A stretch of 64,000 nucleotides of DNA, taken from the NCBI GenBank assembly GCA_963807355.1, contig CAWEBX010000019.1, positions 1-64,000 of the forward strand. Direction: 5' to 3'. The stretch's first letter is position 1. The number at the start of each line of letters is the position of its first letter. The notes below the pieces were generated by a model. That model searched no databases, was not told where the DNA came from, and saw only the letters and a list, made by a program, of their open reading frames with translations. Shown piece after piece: positions 1-10,717 of the stretch. A program made the position numbers and the translations under genes. The stretch is from Nitrobacter sp963807355 (lineage in GTDB: Bacteria; Pseudomonadota; Alphaproteobacteria; Rhizobiales; Xanthobacteraceae).

Positions 1-46
1 TGGGGACGTACAATCCCGCGGGCCGGTAACCCCTTGCGGCACGCCT

Positions 47-187
47 GCGCTATGCGCTGTCCGCTGTCCGCTGGGCTGAAGTCGGAGGCCAAATGCTGTC
101 GTGTCCGCTTAGGCGGACTTGCCGTCCGGCTTCGAGCCGGGCGAGCAGACAGATCCCGAGCGGCAGCGTTTAGCGGACAGCGACAAG
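47..187. repeat. Copies of palindromic intergenic repeat (left edge)
   Basis: Bases 47-80 (plus orientation) and 172-187 (minus orientation) carry variants of a GC-rich word whose best common core is TCGCTATCGGCTGTCCGCT. The same word recurs at 506-591 and 9608-9683, each time outside or at the end of a gene. Opposite orientations can pair as a hairpin, as in REP elements. Apart from this, bases 1-189 hold no gene that I can recognise. Confidence 0.6.
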
Positions 188-189
188 AA

Positions 190-479
190 TCAGCTAAAGG
201 CCACTCTCGCCCGCTCCGCTTGCAGTTCGTGCAGAAGCCGCATGACGTTGTAAACGGAGTCAGCTCCACCATCGCCTTCGTCACCTGACCGTGGAGGTCG
301 TCGCTCAGCAGCGGCTCCAGCGTCTTCATCACGGCGACCAGACGCGCCTCCTGTCCGGCCAGCTCCTGTTTGGTGACGATGCCGTCCGCGAGCGCGTTCG
401 TGAACGACTGGAGTTTGGTGACCTGTTCCTGAATCAGCGGGTGTTCCGATTTGTCGTCGAACCAGCTCGTCCGAGCCAC
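190..479 (-). CDS. Small helical protein, last gene of the envelope operon (frameshifted)
   Basis: Reading the minus strand from a GTG at 479, with a GGAGG ribosome site just upstream, gives a charged, helical protein of about 96 residues that begins VARTSWFDD. It runs through LEPLLSDDLHGQVTKAMVEL and then needs a one-base correction near 258 to continue as VYNVMRLLHELQAERARVAF and stop at 190. No family is recognised. It has no signal peptide or membrane segment and is therefore probably cytoplasmic. It lies 127 bases after the AAA+ ATPase and is inferred to be its partner because it is the last gene in the run; the intervening gap contains the palindromic repeat, so it could also have its own transcript. 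Confidence 0.55.
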
Positions 480-505
480 GGTGCCTCCTCGTGAAGTCTG
501 ATGCT

Positions 506-591
506 CGTCGCTATCCGCTCTCGGCTGTCCGCTCGGCTAAATCGGACGCTCCGACTCGTCCGAGCGGCCAGCGGGCCGCGCACAGCGACAG
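506..591. repeat. Palindromic intergenic repeat, copy between AAA+ gene and last gene
   Basis: The word CGTCGCTATCCGCTCTCGG followed by CTGTCCGCTCGGCTAAATC lies at about 506-545, and a partial inverted partner (CACAGCGACAG) lies near 581-591. It matches the copies at the left edge and at 9608-9683. It fills most of the gap between the stop of the AAA+ gene (606) and the start of the small gene at 479. Confidence 0.6.
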
Positions 592-605
592 GGTTCTCCC
601 TACAG

Positions 606-2376
606 CTACAGCTGCTCCACCGACTGGTTGAGCGCGGTCAGCCGCGCCTGCAGTTTCGCTCTTCCACCCTCGGCTTCCATCTTCGCGATCATCGTCGCCG
701 GCAGGAACTCGACGTCGGTGCACTCGATGATCGCGGCCAGCTCCTGCAGCTCGCGCTCGAGCGCCTGCGTCGACGGCATGAACTGCGCGATGACTTCCTG
801 CAGCGACGCCGCCGTGATGTGATCCAGGCCGGCCGACAGCGACGTCCGCTACGCGCGACCATGATGCCTTCGACGTCGGCGCCCGAGAGATGTCCCCGTG
901 CGGGATCGGCGGCAGGTCCTCCGCGGCGATGTGCGTCCGGCTTCTTCGCCATGACCACGAACATCTCCCGGACTTCCGCCTCGTCGATCGGATAGAACAG
1001 CGGGATGTGGACCTCGGCCCGCCCCTGCCGCTTGAGGTCGATCGGCAGCAGGTCGGGACGCGCGGTCAGCAGCATCCAGATGATCTTGCCGCGGTAGCGG
1101 GTGTCGCCCATCTGGGTGGCGATCATCGCGAACACGCGGCCCGACGTGCCCGAGTCGCCGCTCCGACTCGCGGTTGCCGAGCGCCGCGTCGGCCTCGTCG
1201 ATCGACGACCACGACCGGCCCCATCGCGCGCAGCACGCCGAGCACGCGCTCGAGGTTGCCTTCGGTCTCGCCGACGTACTTCGAGCGGAAGTTCTTGAGC
1301 ATGACGCACGGGACGCCGATCGAGCCGGCGACGCACTCGCGCCAGGAACGTTTTGCCGGTGCCGACCGGGCCGCAGATCAGGTAGCCCATCGGCGCGGTG
1401 TCGAGCTCGCCGCGCTTGAGCAGCTGCGGCGTCGTCGAGCAGGCGCGCTCTTCGCCGCCTCGTGGCCGACGACGGTGTCGAGGCCCACTTCGGCTCGACG
1501 AACTCGAGCAGCCCGCGGCCTGGCGCTCGATCAGCCGCTTCTTGAGCTCGTTGAAGTACTGCCGATCGAGCCGGCGGCTGACCTTCGCTGCCGACCGCAC
1601 GAGGACTTCGAGGTCGGTGAGCCCGATGCCCGCGGTCAGCTTGCCGAGCTCGGCACGCCGTAGTCGGAGAACGTCGTGAAGTCCTTGCCGGTCGCCGACC
1701 TGCCGCCGAGGAACGCGGTGCGCTCCTCGACGCTCGGCAGCGGCACTTCGATCTGCGCGACGTGCGGATTGCTCGTCAGGCGCTCGCTCAGCCGGCGACA
1801 GCCGCGGGTCGATCAGCACGAACGCCATGTTCAGGCGCTTGATGTACGGGCTCGACGCCCAGTTGAGCAGCGTCACCAGCTGCGACGACGTTTGGAGGTT
1901 CGGCGGCCGGGCTCACCCGCCGGAAAGAGATAGGACGCCTGATCGAGGATCACCGCGACGCTGAGGCGATCATCGTCGCCGGCCATGATATTCGCGCGGA
2001 CGAAGCGGTCGAGAATGGCGAAGGTGGCCGCCGGATCCTTGGCCAGCGCGCTGAGATCGCCGACCTTGCGGTTGGCGAGCGTGACCATGTCCTTGAGCCG
2101 CGCTTCGTTGCGGCCGGCGAACGCGCGCAGGCCGCGACCGAGATCGTAGTGCAGCACCAGCGCCCACCGGCCGAACAGCTGCTCGGCCAGGAACTCCGAC
2201 AGCACACCGTAGCGGGATCCCTGCGCGTCCATCCGGAACGAGATCGTAGGTGTTGCCGTTGAGGACGAAGGCGGCGTCGTGCCGGAGAAGTACAGATCCG
2301 CGAGCGAGTGGGCCCAGGGTGGGACCCACGACGGGAAGTCGGCGGGCCGCCGCTCCTGGCGCGTTTCAGGCGTCAT
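606..2376 (-). CDS. AAA+ ATPase, about 590 aa, several frameshifts
   Basis: An AAA+ ATPase inferred to act on a membrane-associated partner. The N-terminal part starts at ATG 2376 and includes FLAEQLFGRWALVLHYDLGR and ANRKVGDLSALAKDPAATFA. After a frame change near 1875 come TLLNWASSPYIKRLNMAFVL, Walker A GPVGTGKT (about 1370), Walker B IDEADAALGN in another frame (about 1187-1215), and MLLTARPDLLPIDLKRQGRA. The C-terminus ends ...TALNQSVEQL at the stop 606-608. The start overlaps the stop of the upstream coiled-coil gene by 11 bases, which suggests translational coupling. At least five single-base frame changes are needed. The family is certain; the substrate is unknown. Confidence 0.8.
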
Positions 2377-3245
2377 TGCGCAGCACCTCCCGCAGATCGC
2401 TCTCGAGGATCGCCGGCGGCTCTTCGAGCTGCTCGGAGAGGCCGGTCAGATGCTGCAGCTCGCTGACCGCTTTCTCGGTCTGGCGCATGCTCTCGGCCGC
2501 AGAATCGACCTGACTGCTCAGGAAGTCGGGATCCTGGCGGTTGACGGCCATCTCGGCGAGCGTCTCGATCTTTCCTTCGATGCGATCGAGCTCGATGGTG
2601 ACGAAATCGGCGTTCTTTTTCGCGCGCGTGAAGTTGTCGAGGCGCAACTCGCCCATCGCGATGCTGTCCTGGAGTGAGCGGACGACCCGCTCGTCCCCGC
2701 CAGTCTGGGCGGTCGCCAGGTTCTTCCGCAGGTCGTCGAGGCGAGCCGTGATTTCCTTTTCGTTCATCGTCTGGAGGAAGCGATCGAGCGCCGTCTTCGA
2801 CAACAGCAGCCGAAGGAAGAGCCACAGCAGCCGGTCGAGGCCTGGTGTGCGGATCTCCTCGGCCGACGTCGGACGCTCGCTCGCGGCGCCGCGGACGCCG
2901 CGGCGATCGATGGCGTTTCGACGCAGCGGCCGGTGCAGCCGTTCGAAGCGGCGTCGCGCGTCCTGCGGCAGGCCGGTGAGCATCTCGATGAGCGACGGGG
3001 CGGACCGCCCGGGTTTGGTCCCGCACCCGCAGCGGCAGCGGCCGTGCGCCGGGCGTGGGCCTTCGCGTCGATCGCCGCGCGAAAGTGCGGAATCGATACC
3101 AGACCCGCCAGATACGTGAGCTCTCCAGCGGCGATCACGCGGGAGCAACACCGGCGCGACCGGAAGCGTCGCCGCTGCGGCTGCGCCGCCGGCGAGCAGC
3201 AGGAGGTTCCACCGGAAGGAACGCCTCCCGGAGGTAGTCCTTCAT
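2366..3245 (-). CDS. Membrane-associated coiled-coil protein, about 290 aa, frameshifted
   Basis: Start ATG 3245 (MKDYLREAF). After a frame change it has a hydrophobic stretch read as RWNLLLLAGGAAAAATLPVA, then AGELTYLAGLVSIPHFRAAI, a Pro/Gly linker, an apolar helix LDRLLWLFLRLLLSKTALDR, and a long charged coiled coil (ITARLDDLRKNLATAQTGG to TEKAVSELQHLTGLSEQLEE) ending LREVLRNDA. No named family is recognised. Position between the ABC ATPase and the AAA+ ATPase, overlapping the latter by 11 bases, suggests it bridges transporter and AAA+ enzyme at the inner membrane; this is inference. Several frame changes occur between 3220 and 2900. Confidence 0.65.
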
Positions 3246-3289
3246 CTCGGCGCCTACGGGCGCTCCCTGAGGAGGCTCGTCCAGCTCGC

Positions 3290-4102
3290 TCAATCGTCAC
3301 CAGCCCGCGTGGACGCTTCGAGCTTGTCGATCGTGTCGCGGATCTGAACAGCGCTCCAGGAAAGCCGGCAGTCGCTGCATGTCCTTGGGCGGCCGGTCCG
3401 ATGGCGGATTGCCCATCTCCCGCAGGATCGTCCCGGGCGCCGATGAGGAAGTATGCACGCGGGTCGCCGAGATGTACCGCCTCCTCGATCGAATGGGTCA
3501 CGAAGAACACGGTGGCCTGCGCCTCCCGCCAGAGATCGACCAGCAGCTGCTGCATGTGCAGGCGCGTCGTCGATCGAGCGCGCCGAACGGTTCGTCCATC
3601 AGGATGATACGGGGCGGGAGGATCAAGGTGCGTGCGATCGCGACGCGCTGGCGCATCCCGCCGGAGAGCTGGTGGGGGATTTCTGCGCGTCACGCGCGCA
3701 GTCGAGGCCGACCTTGGTGATCACCGCTCGCGCGCCCGCTCCCGCCGCTCCTTCGTCGCCACGCCCCGGCACTCGAGGCCGAACGCGACGTTCGTCTTCG
3801 ACCGTCCGGTTGTCGAACGAGGTGTAGTCCTGGAAGACCATGGCGCGGTCGGCACCAGGATCGCCGACCGGTTTGTTCGCGATGAGGACCTCACCCGTTG
3901 TCGCGGGGTGGTGCGGGCGCAGCCCCGCGATGAGGCGCAACACCGTGGACTTTCCACAGCCGGACCGCCCCAGGATCGCGATGAACTCCCCTTTGTTCAC
4001 CAGGTCCGGGACGCAGAACGTGACGTTGCGGATGACGGTGAGGTCGCCGAATTTCTTCGTGACGCTCTTGAATTCGACGACCGGCGGCAGTTCCGTGGGC
4101 AT
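3290..4102 (-). CDS. ABC transporter ATPase (nitrate/sulfonate/taurine type), frameshifted
   Basis: Nucleotide-binding subunit of a SsuB/TauB/NrtD-like importer. From ATG 4102 it reads MPTELPPVVEFKSVTKKFGD, Walker A GRSGCGKST, then the Q-loop region RAMVFQDYTSFDNRTVED. In shifted frames come VAFGLECRGVATKERRERA, the H-loop VTHSIEEAVHLGD, and a C-terminus IRDTIDKLEASTRAGDD ending at 3290. About 270 residues is normal for the family. The permease ends 20 bases upstream and the coiled-coil gene follows 45 bases downstream. Substrate is not deducible. At least four frame changes are present. Confidence 0.85.
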
Positions 4103-4121
4103 TCGAGCGCGGGATCCATCG

Positions 4122-4943
4122 TCACGCCTCGGTCTCCCGGTGCGGGAACAGGCCGCGCTGAAAGAACAGGAGCAGCCGATCGATGCCGTAGGCCAGCAGG
4201 CTGATGATGATAGGATCAGAATCACGTGCTCGGGAATGGACCGCCGCTGGCTGTCCATGAGCAGTCGCCCCAGGCCGTATTCGGCGTTCACGACCTCGGC
4301 GAGCATGATGTAGCCGAACGCCAGGCCGAACAGGTGGCGTAGACCGTTGTAGATTTCCGGCAGCGCCAGCGGCACGAGGACTTTCGAGATGATCTGCCAT
4401 TCGGACGCGCCGAGCGTCTGCGCGGTTTCGATGTAACGGTCGGGCACGTCGGCAATCGCCGACACGGTGTCCGAGTAGATGAACGGCACGCAGGCAATGA
4501 AGATGAACATCACCTTCTGCGTCTCGTCGATCCCGAACCACATCAGCGTCAGAGGAATCAGGGCAGCGATGGGCACGTTGCGCCCGAACACCGCGAACGG
4601 TGCCCCACCCGCCTCGAACAGCCGCCAGCTTGCCGACAGCACGCCCAGCGGAACGCCGACGGCGACGGCCAGGCCGAAGCCGACCAGCACGCGTCGCAGG
4701 GAGGCTGCAATGCTCTGCACGAGCGCGCGGTCATACCAAAGCGACGGGAAGCTGCGCACGACCTCCATCGGGCTCGGCAGCACGGCTGGCGAGATGATGC
4801 CGCTCCTCCGCCGTGGCTCCCCACGTGAGGAACCACCACGCGAGGAGCACGATGCCCATCGTCGCGACGCCGGCAATCGCACGAACGGGCTGCGGCGTGG
4901 CCTGCCGCAGCTCCATGAGGGACGACCACGACAAGCGGGCCAT
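4122..4943 (-). CDS. ABC transporter permease (nitrate/sulfonate/taurine type), frameshifted
   Basis: Inner-membrane permease with a BPD_transp_1 core. It starts at ATG 4943, directly after the stop of the solute-binding/OmpA gene (TAG 4946-4944, no spacer). N-terminal membrane segment IAGVATMGIVLLAWWFLTWG, then after a frame change SIAASLRRVLVGFGLAVAVG, RNVPIAALIPLTLMWFGIDE, and the EAA-like coupling region ETAQTLGASEWQIISKVLVP. It ends ...RGLFPHRETEA at 4122. About 273 residues, normal for the family. Frame breaks lie near 4800 and 4210. It pairs with the ATPase downstream. Confidence 0.85.
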
Positions 4944-6683
4944 CTACTTCGCGCTGCCCGCTTCCGCGGGATAGACCTTGATTTCGACCCGGCGGTTCTT
5001 CGCGTGATTGTTAGGATCGTCCGCGTCGAACGGGCGATCCCAGCCGAGCCCGTCGGTCGAGAACTGGTTCACGTTGAAGTTCGGGAACTTTTTCACGACT
5101 CGGTTCTTCACGGCGGCGGCGCGGTTGCCGGACAGCTCCTTGACCATTTGCGGACTGACCTGGCCGCGCATCGAGCCGTCGGTGTGGCCTTCGACCACGA
5201 TGTTCGCGGCGCCGTATTGGCCGGCGAGCTTGCCGACTTCCTCGAGCACAGCATCGCACGCCGGCTCGTAGGGCTTCTCGACGTCCTTGCCGCTTCTCGC
5301 GGACGGTGATCGTTCTTGCCGCAGGTCCCACGAGTTCGGGTAGAAGTGCAGCGTCACCACCTTGGTCAGGATCTCGTCCTTCTCGCCTTGACGAGCTCTG
5401 CACCGTCTTCGGCGCGAAGTTGATCTGGTATTCGTTCGGCTGGACTTGTAGTACTTCGGCTCGCTGGCCAGTTTCTGGAGGATCGGAGAAGTCCATCACC
5501 TGGTCGAACGGCCGGCTGCTGGATGACCGGTTCATCTTCCGATAGAGGAGGTAGGCCGTGTTCCAGGTGCGCTCGAAGTTGGCGGGGTTGTTCTGGTTCA
5601 TGAAGAACTCGCGGTTCTCGGCGTAGTTGGTCGAGTGGGCGTCGCCGAGCATGCCGAGCGTGTCCGCTCTCCGGGATGCTGAGTAGCTTGGCCATGAGCG
5701 GCGGCGGCCTTCTTGCTCGCGTCTGCTCTTCATCTTGTCCATGCCGTCGAAGATGCCGCGGACGAGCCCTTCGCAGATGTCCGGGTGGTCGCGGGCGAAG
5801 TCGGCGCGGGCGAACCAGACGTCGGCGATGAGCTTGTTCGCCGTGGCGGTGCTGACGAGCAGATGGTTGCCCTTGATCTTCTGAGGTTGTAGATGTCCGG
5901 AGCCCATCGACACGCGGCGGCGACGCTTGTCCGCGTTGAAGGCGGCAGCGGCCTGGAAGGCGTCTCGGTGTAACTTGAATTCACCTCCGCCGGCTGCACG
6001 CCGCCGTTGACGAGCGCGTTGAGCAGGAAGATAGTCCGACGGGGAGTTCTGGGCGAGCACGACCTTCTTCCCTTGAGGTCGGCGATCGTCGGGCTTCGGA
6101 TCTGGCGGCGCTGCGCCGGATGACGATGCCGTCGCCGCCGTTGGAGAAGTCGACCTGCTGGAAAATGCGCGGCATGATGCGCGCGTCCTTCTTCAACTCG
6201 TCCATGAAGAGCGGCAGCATGTCGAGCGTGGCCCAGCCGATGTGGACGTTGCCGGCGGCGTAGGCGTCGCGCATCGCGACCGGGTTGTCGATCAGGACGA
6301 GTTCGACCTTGAACGGCTCGCCGCCGGGAGTGGTCCAGAGTTTGCCGGGCTTGGCGCCGTCGTTCTGCAGGATGATCGGGGCCCAGCCGGCCCAGACGTT
6401 GAGGGCGAACTGACCGGGCCGGTTCACCATCGGCGTGGTAGCCGGAGACCCCTTGACCTCGGGGAGCTTCGCCGTCGGCACGTAATCGTATTCCTTGACG
6501 GTGGTGATGCCGGCGCGTCCGGCTCTCGGCGCCCTTCGGCCATCTGTTTGAGGTCGTCGCTCGAGATTGCCCGGCCGCTTTGGACCGACGGCGCCGTCGC
6601 CAGAGCGCCAGACCGCATCGAGCGCCGAGCAGACGAGAAGGACGGGCCCGACGTAGAAGTGGGTCTTGGCTTCCGTTCGCCAT
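4944..6683 (-). CDS. Membrane-anchored ABC solute-binding protein fused to OmpA peptidoglycan-binding domain, frameshifted
   Basis: Start ATG 6683 (MAN), followed in shifted frame by an N-terminal hydrophobic anchor or signal HFYVGPVLLVCSAL. A solute-binding domain follows (QFALNVWAGWAPIILQNDG, then DNPVAMRDAYAAGNVHIGWA), with the look of nitrate/taurine-type receptors. The last 140 residues are an OmpA domain: NIVVEGHTDGSMRG, LSGNRAAAVKNRVVKKF, STDGLGWDRPFDADDPNNHA and KNRRVEIKVYP, the usual peptidoglycan-binding signature. About 579 residues. The fusion would tether the importer to the cell wall. The stop abuts the permease start. Frame breaks lie near 6620, 6470, 6100-5990, 5880, 5700-5640 and 5380. 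Confidence 0.8.
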
Positions 6684-6818
6684 GTGTCTGTGGTCTTCTT
6701 GAGGGCCGTCTCGGGTTGACGGGCGTGGGCCGGCGCGAAAACACGACACGCGCGAAGCCACGATGGCCGGCGACTTGCGATGTGCGTCCGTGCCAGTCCG
6801 ATTCTGTTGGTCTGCTTC

Positions 6819-7538
6819 TCACGGCTTCATCGTGGCTGGTCCCAGATACCTTCGGCGTCGCCGTGACCGGCGTGGTTCCGGCGACTTCAGCCCAGCTCGA
6901 TCTCGAAGTGGGTGAAGCGCCTTCGTCAGCTCTCCGCCGCATACGCTCTTCGCGTGATCTCGGCGATCCCCTTCTCGAGAGGTCCGCCGCGACGCTGCAC
7001 CTGGCCGTGGTTCTGCATCGATTTCGCCGGATGACTGCTTCGATCTCTCCGAATTGGTCGTCAGATTCACGTCGAACGTCCTCGGCCAGCTTCGCGATCT
7101 CGGTTTCGCGGCGCTCGATCTTCAGCTTGCGTCGGATCTTCTGGATCTCCTTCTCGCGCAGCCGATCAGCTTCTTGTTTCGCGTGCTGGATCTTGCTTCA
7201 GGTGTCGCTGTACGCCGTCCGCGCAGCTGCAGCTGCTCATCGTTGGCGGCGAGCTCCTGTTTGCCTTCCGGAGCTCGAGCGAACTTGGCGGCGTCGGCCT
7301 ACCGCCGGCCTTGAGGTAGGCCTTGGTTTCGGCTTCGAGCTTCTCGACGTGGTCTTTCGCCGGAGACCTGACGGGTGATCCGTCGACCAGGCCCCGACAC
7401 TGTCGAGGCCAGCCGGCTCTGCGAGTTGCTTGATGCGGTCGGGACTCGGAACTTGCACGGCCATCGGATCGGTCTTTCGGTAGACGTTGGCGATGTCGAT
7501 CCGCGCGATGAACGCGGATCCAGAGCTCTCGCAACCAC
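6819..7538 (-). CDS. PspA/IM30-like membrane-remodelling protein, about 239 aa, frameshifted
   Basis: The start is a GTG at 7538, nine bases from a GGAGG (7552-7548). Assembled across frames the protein reads NVYRKTDPMAV near the N-terminus, KDHVEKLEAETKAYLKAGG, then ALELRKA and QELAANDEQLQL, then a charged helix KLKIERRETEIAKLAEDVR and DDQFGEIEAVIRR, and near the C-terminus EKGIAEIT and THFEIELGLKSPE. The stop at 6819 gives 239 residues, the usual PspA size. PspA proteins are ESCRT-III-like and coat stressed inner membrane. The family call rests on the helical pattern, size and EKGIAEI-type C-terminus across at least four frame breaks, so it needs a profile search. Confidence 0.6.
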
Positions 7539-7667
7539 GATCGTGTTCCTCCGCGGCGCACCTCCTGTACGTAGCGTGAGCAACGAACCGGATCCGGGCT
7601 TGTTCGCTGGAAGGCGGATCACCGTGGACGGCCGTGAAGTCGTTTAGCTCCGAGCCATCAGCGGGTG

Positions 7668-8451
7668 TCAGCTCAGCGGCGTCCATCTGCGTCGGTCCGG
7701 CGTTCGGCCGCGGTCTCGCCCTGCGTACCCGCTGTAGACCCCGTCGAGCGCTGTCCGTAGTTCCGGGGCCGGTGCCGGCGCCGACGACGTCGCCCCGCAC
7801 CTCCTCGTCAGGAAGGCGAACTTCGCCGGGCTGGTGTCGAAGGCGACGAATAGATCGGCACGGCGCCGCTGCTCTTGCGAAAGATGTCGCGCGCGACGTG
7901 TCCGGGCTGCGGCCGCGGGGTGTGCTGCCGTTGGTGACGACGAGGACAGATACTTCCGGAAGACATCCGCGCGGTAGAGTGCCGGGCGTGCCTACGCATC
8001 GCATCGCCGATGGCGGTACGCTCGCTGGACCGCGGCAGCGCGTGTGGAGCGCGCCACGGATCTGATGGTCATCGTAGGGTGCATCGGCAGCGGCGGCGGA
8101 CGTCACTGCGAAAAACTGGTAGATGCCAATCTTGATCGGAAAGTCGGTCGTCTGGCGAAGAAGAACGCGTCGGTCGCGTCGAGCATCGTTCGAGCGCCTC
8201 CGGGCGACGCATGGCTTCGGCCGGGCGTCCCCGGGCATCGTCCTCATCGAGCCTGAGGTGTCGACGAGTATCGCGACGGCGGCGCCGACTCCCTCCTCGA
8301 CCGCCGCCTGATACGGCGCCTCGGCCTTGTCGGCGCGCCGTCGGTCGGCGCGCTCGGAGCGGGAGCGGACTTCGCAGCCACTCACCGCGAGCGCGGCGAT
8401 GAGCGCGAGAACCGGGAGCCGGAACGCCCCCCCACTGCCAGAGGTCTGCAT
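7668..8451 (-). CDS. VWA-domain lipoprotein, frameshifted
   Basis: ATG 8451 begins a clear lipoprotein signal: FRLPVLALIAALAVSGC with lipobox VSGC, followed by an Arg/Lys-rich linker. Then comes a von Willebrand A domain whose metal site is visible as AILVDTSGSM; later segments in other frames include KIGIYQFFAV, DTSRATSF and RGDVVGAGTGP. The 3-prime end is uncertain because of frameshifts: stops at 7668-7670, 7673-7675 and 7644-7646 are all possible. It is the first gene of the operon and 130 bases before the PspA start. VWA proteins bind partners through the metal site and often work with AAA+ ATPases; the partner here is inferred. Confidence 0.7.
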
Positions 8452-8704
8452 GGATGCGCGCCGGCCCGCGAGGACTGCGGCTCTACAGGCTGGCACACGC
8501 AGTCTAGCGTCCGCTTCGGGCAGGATCAGGCGGGGGCGGCGGACGGCGGGCTGGTCCCGGTGATGTTCGTGTAACGCCGCCCAGCGCGGCCGTAGCCGTG
8601 GCTCAGCGGCACCCGAGATTCGTTGTCCGGCCCGACAACCGCAAGTATCCTGTCTGCGAGACGGCGCGCCCGCGAAGACACGGCGGGCGGCTGGAGGGCA
8701 CGAC

Positions 8705-9601
<897 letters not shown>

Positions 9602-9607
9602 CCGCTG

Positions 9608-9683
9608 CCGCTATCCGCTATCTGCTCGGGCAAATCGCGGCTATCGCGAATTCCACCCCAGCGGACAGCCGATAGCGACAAGG
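9608..9683. repeat. Palindromic intergenic repeat, complete hairpin copy
   Basis: An imperfect palindrome with the left arm CCGCTATCCGCT and the right arm AGCGGACAGCCGATAGCG, separated by about 40 bases. Read on the minus strand it gives TTGTCGCTATCGGCTGTCC, the same word as at 47-80 and 506-545. It sits seven bases after the hydrolase stop and may serve as a terminator. Confidence 0.65.
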
Positions 9684-9690
9684 CGCAGCG

Positions 9691-9731
9691 TCAGGCCGTC
9701 GTGACCGGTGGCTTTCCGGACACGGTCAGCG
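9691..9731 (-). other. C-terminal scrap of an unidentified gene, then the contig junction
   Basis: On the minus strand a frame reads LTVSGKPPVTTA followed by a stop at 9691-9693. It looks like the end of a gene convergent with the hydrolase and belonging to the left-hand genome. At 9731 this frame joins directly to the alphaproteobacterial peptidase frame. Too short to identify. Confidence 0.35.
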
Positions 9732-10459
9732 TCACGGAATGCGCTGGTGATGCCGGGCGAAAGCCCCGCTGCCTCCGCCGCATGAAACATACGAAACAAT
9801 TTTAGTTTGAAGCTCCGGTCCATGCCGCCGATCACATAGTCCATCATGGACATGCCGACGCGTTCCGCCGCCTTGGGATCCTTCCACCCGAAATTTTGAT
9901 CGACAAGCTTGGTGAAGGCTCTGGAAACACTCACCCTCTTGCCCTTCCTTTTGATCGTGACGCTCTTCCATTCACGGATCCTGATAGTATCTTCCTTGGG
10001 CGTGCGCTGATAAAGCGCCCACAGATAGCGATCGACGCAGATGTCCACGACCTGGCACTCGTCGACCATCTCGATGGACTTCGTGGCTTTGTTGATATCG
10101 ACAGGTTCGATATCCGATGGATTCGCGCTTGCGATTTGCACGGACGCTGGTTCGGCAGGCGCGATCGGTTCGTGGGCGATATCTCCCGCAAGCGAGAGTT
10201 CGGTCATCGCCACATGAGATTTCGAAGGGGGTTGCAGATCGGTTTGATTCAGATCGTGACGAGACATTGAACTCGGCTGCAACGCCGTGGTGAGTTCCTG
10301 TGCAGCGGAGGAAGAAGGCACGCTGATATGGGTGGGTGTCGCCCCGCCCGTGGTCTGGCGTGCCTCTGATCCCATCGCAAGCAGAGCGTAAATGCCTGCC
10401 GCGAAAACGACCCATAGCAAGGCGGGCGTCAGCGTTGAAAGTTGCCGCGGGTTCATCAT
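9731..10459 (-). pseudogene. M15/VanY-type D-Ala-D-Ala carboxypeptidase family protein, truncated at the junction
   Basis: Start ATG 10459. The N-terminus MNPRQLSTLTPALLWVVFAA contains a signal or anchor, followed by a low-complexity linker, then VDECQVVDICVDRYLWALYQ, VTIKRKGKRVSVSRAFTKLV and RVGMSMMDYVIGGMDRSFKL. It reaches GLSPGITSAFRD, which in this family leads into the catalytic zinc-peptidase domain. Instead the frame continues into unrelated sequence at 9731. The protein is intact in frame up to that point, so the break is a join and not decay. Role would be peptidoglycan trimming in the periplasm. Family recognition is from memory of alphaproteobacterial homologues. Confidence 0.65.
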
Positions 10460-10717
10460 GCCAGCCTCATCGGAACCGGATTACATAGCCGAGGATGTGG
10501 ACGCGACGATTGTTTCGGGAAGGAAATAGCCGCGCAATGGCGTAACCGGGCAGACCGTGTCCTTTTCCCCGAAGTGTTGCCTGTGTGCAACTGAAGGCTT
10601 GCGAACGCTCTCTGTCCGTTTTGTGCCAATTTCAGCTGCGAGCATGCTTGTTTTTCACGAGTCGGCTATCTGTGAGGTCGGTCACGGCAGCGGACATGCG
10701 TTGCGACGGGGAATGGA

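Noticed and set aside
606..6683. Programmed ribosomal frameshifting in the left-hand operon.
   Set aside because: There are many shifts per gene in both directions with no slippery heptamers; this pattern fits sequencing indels.
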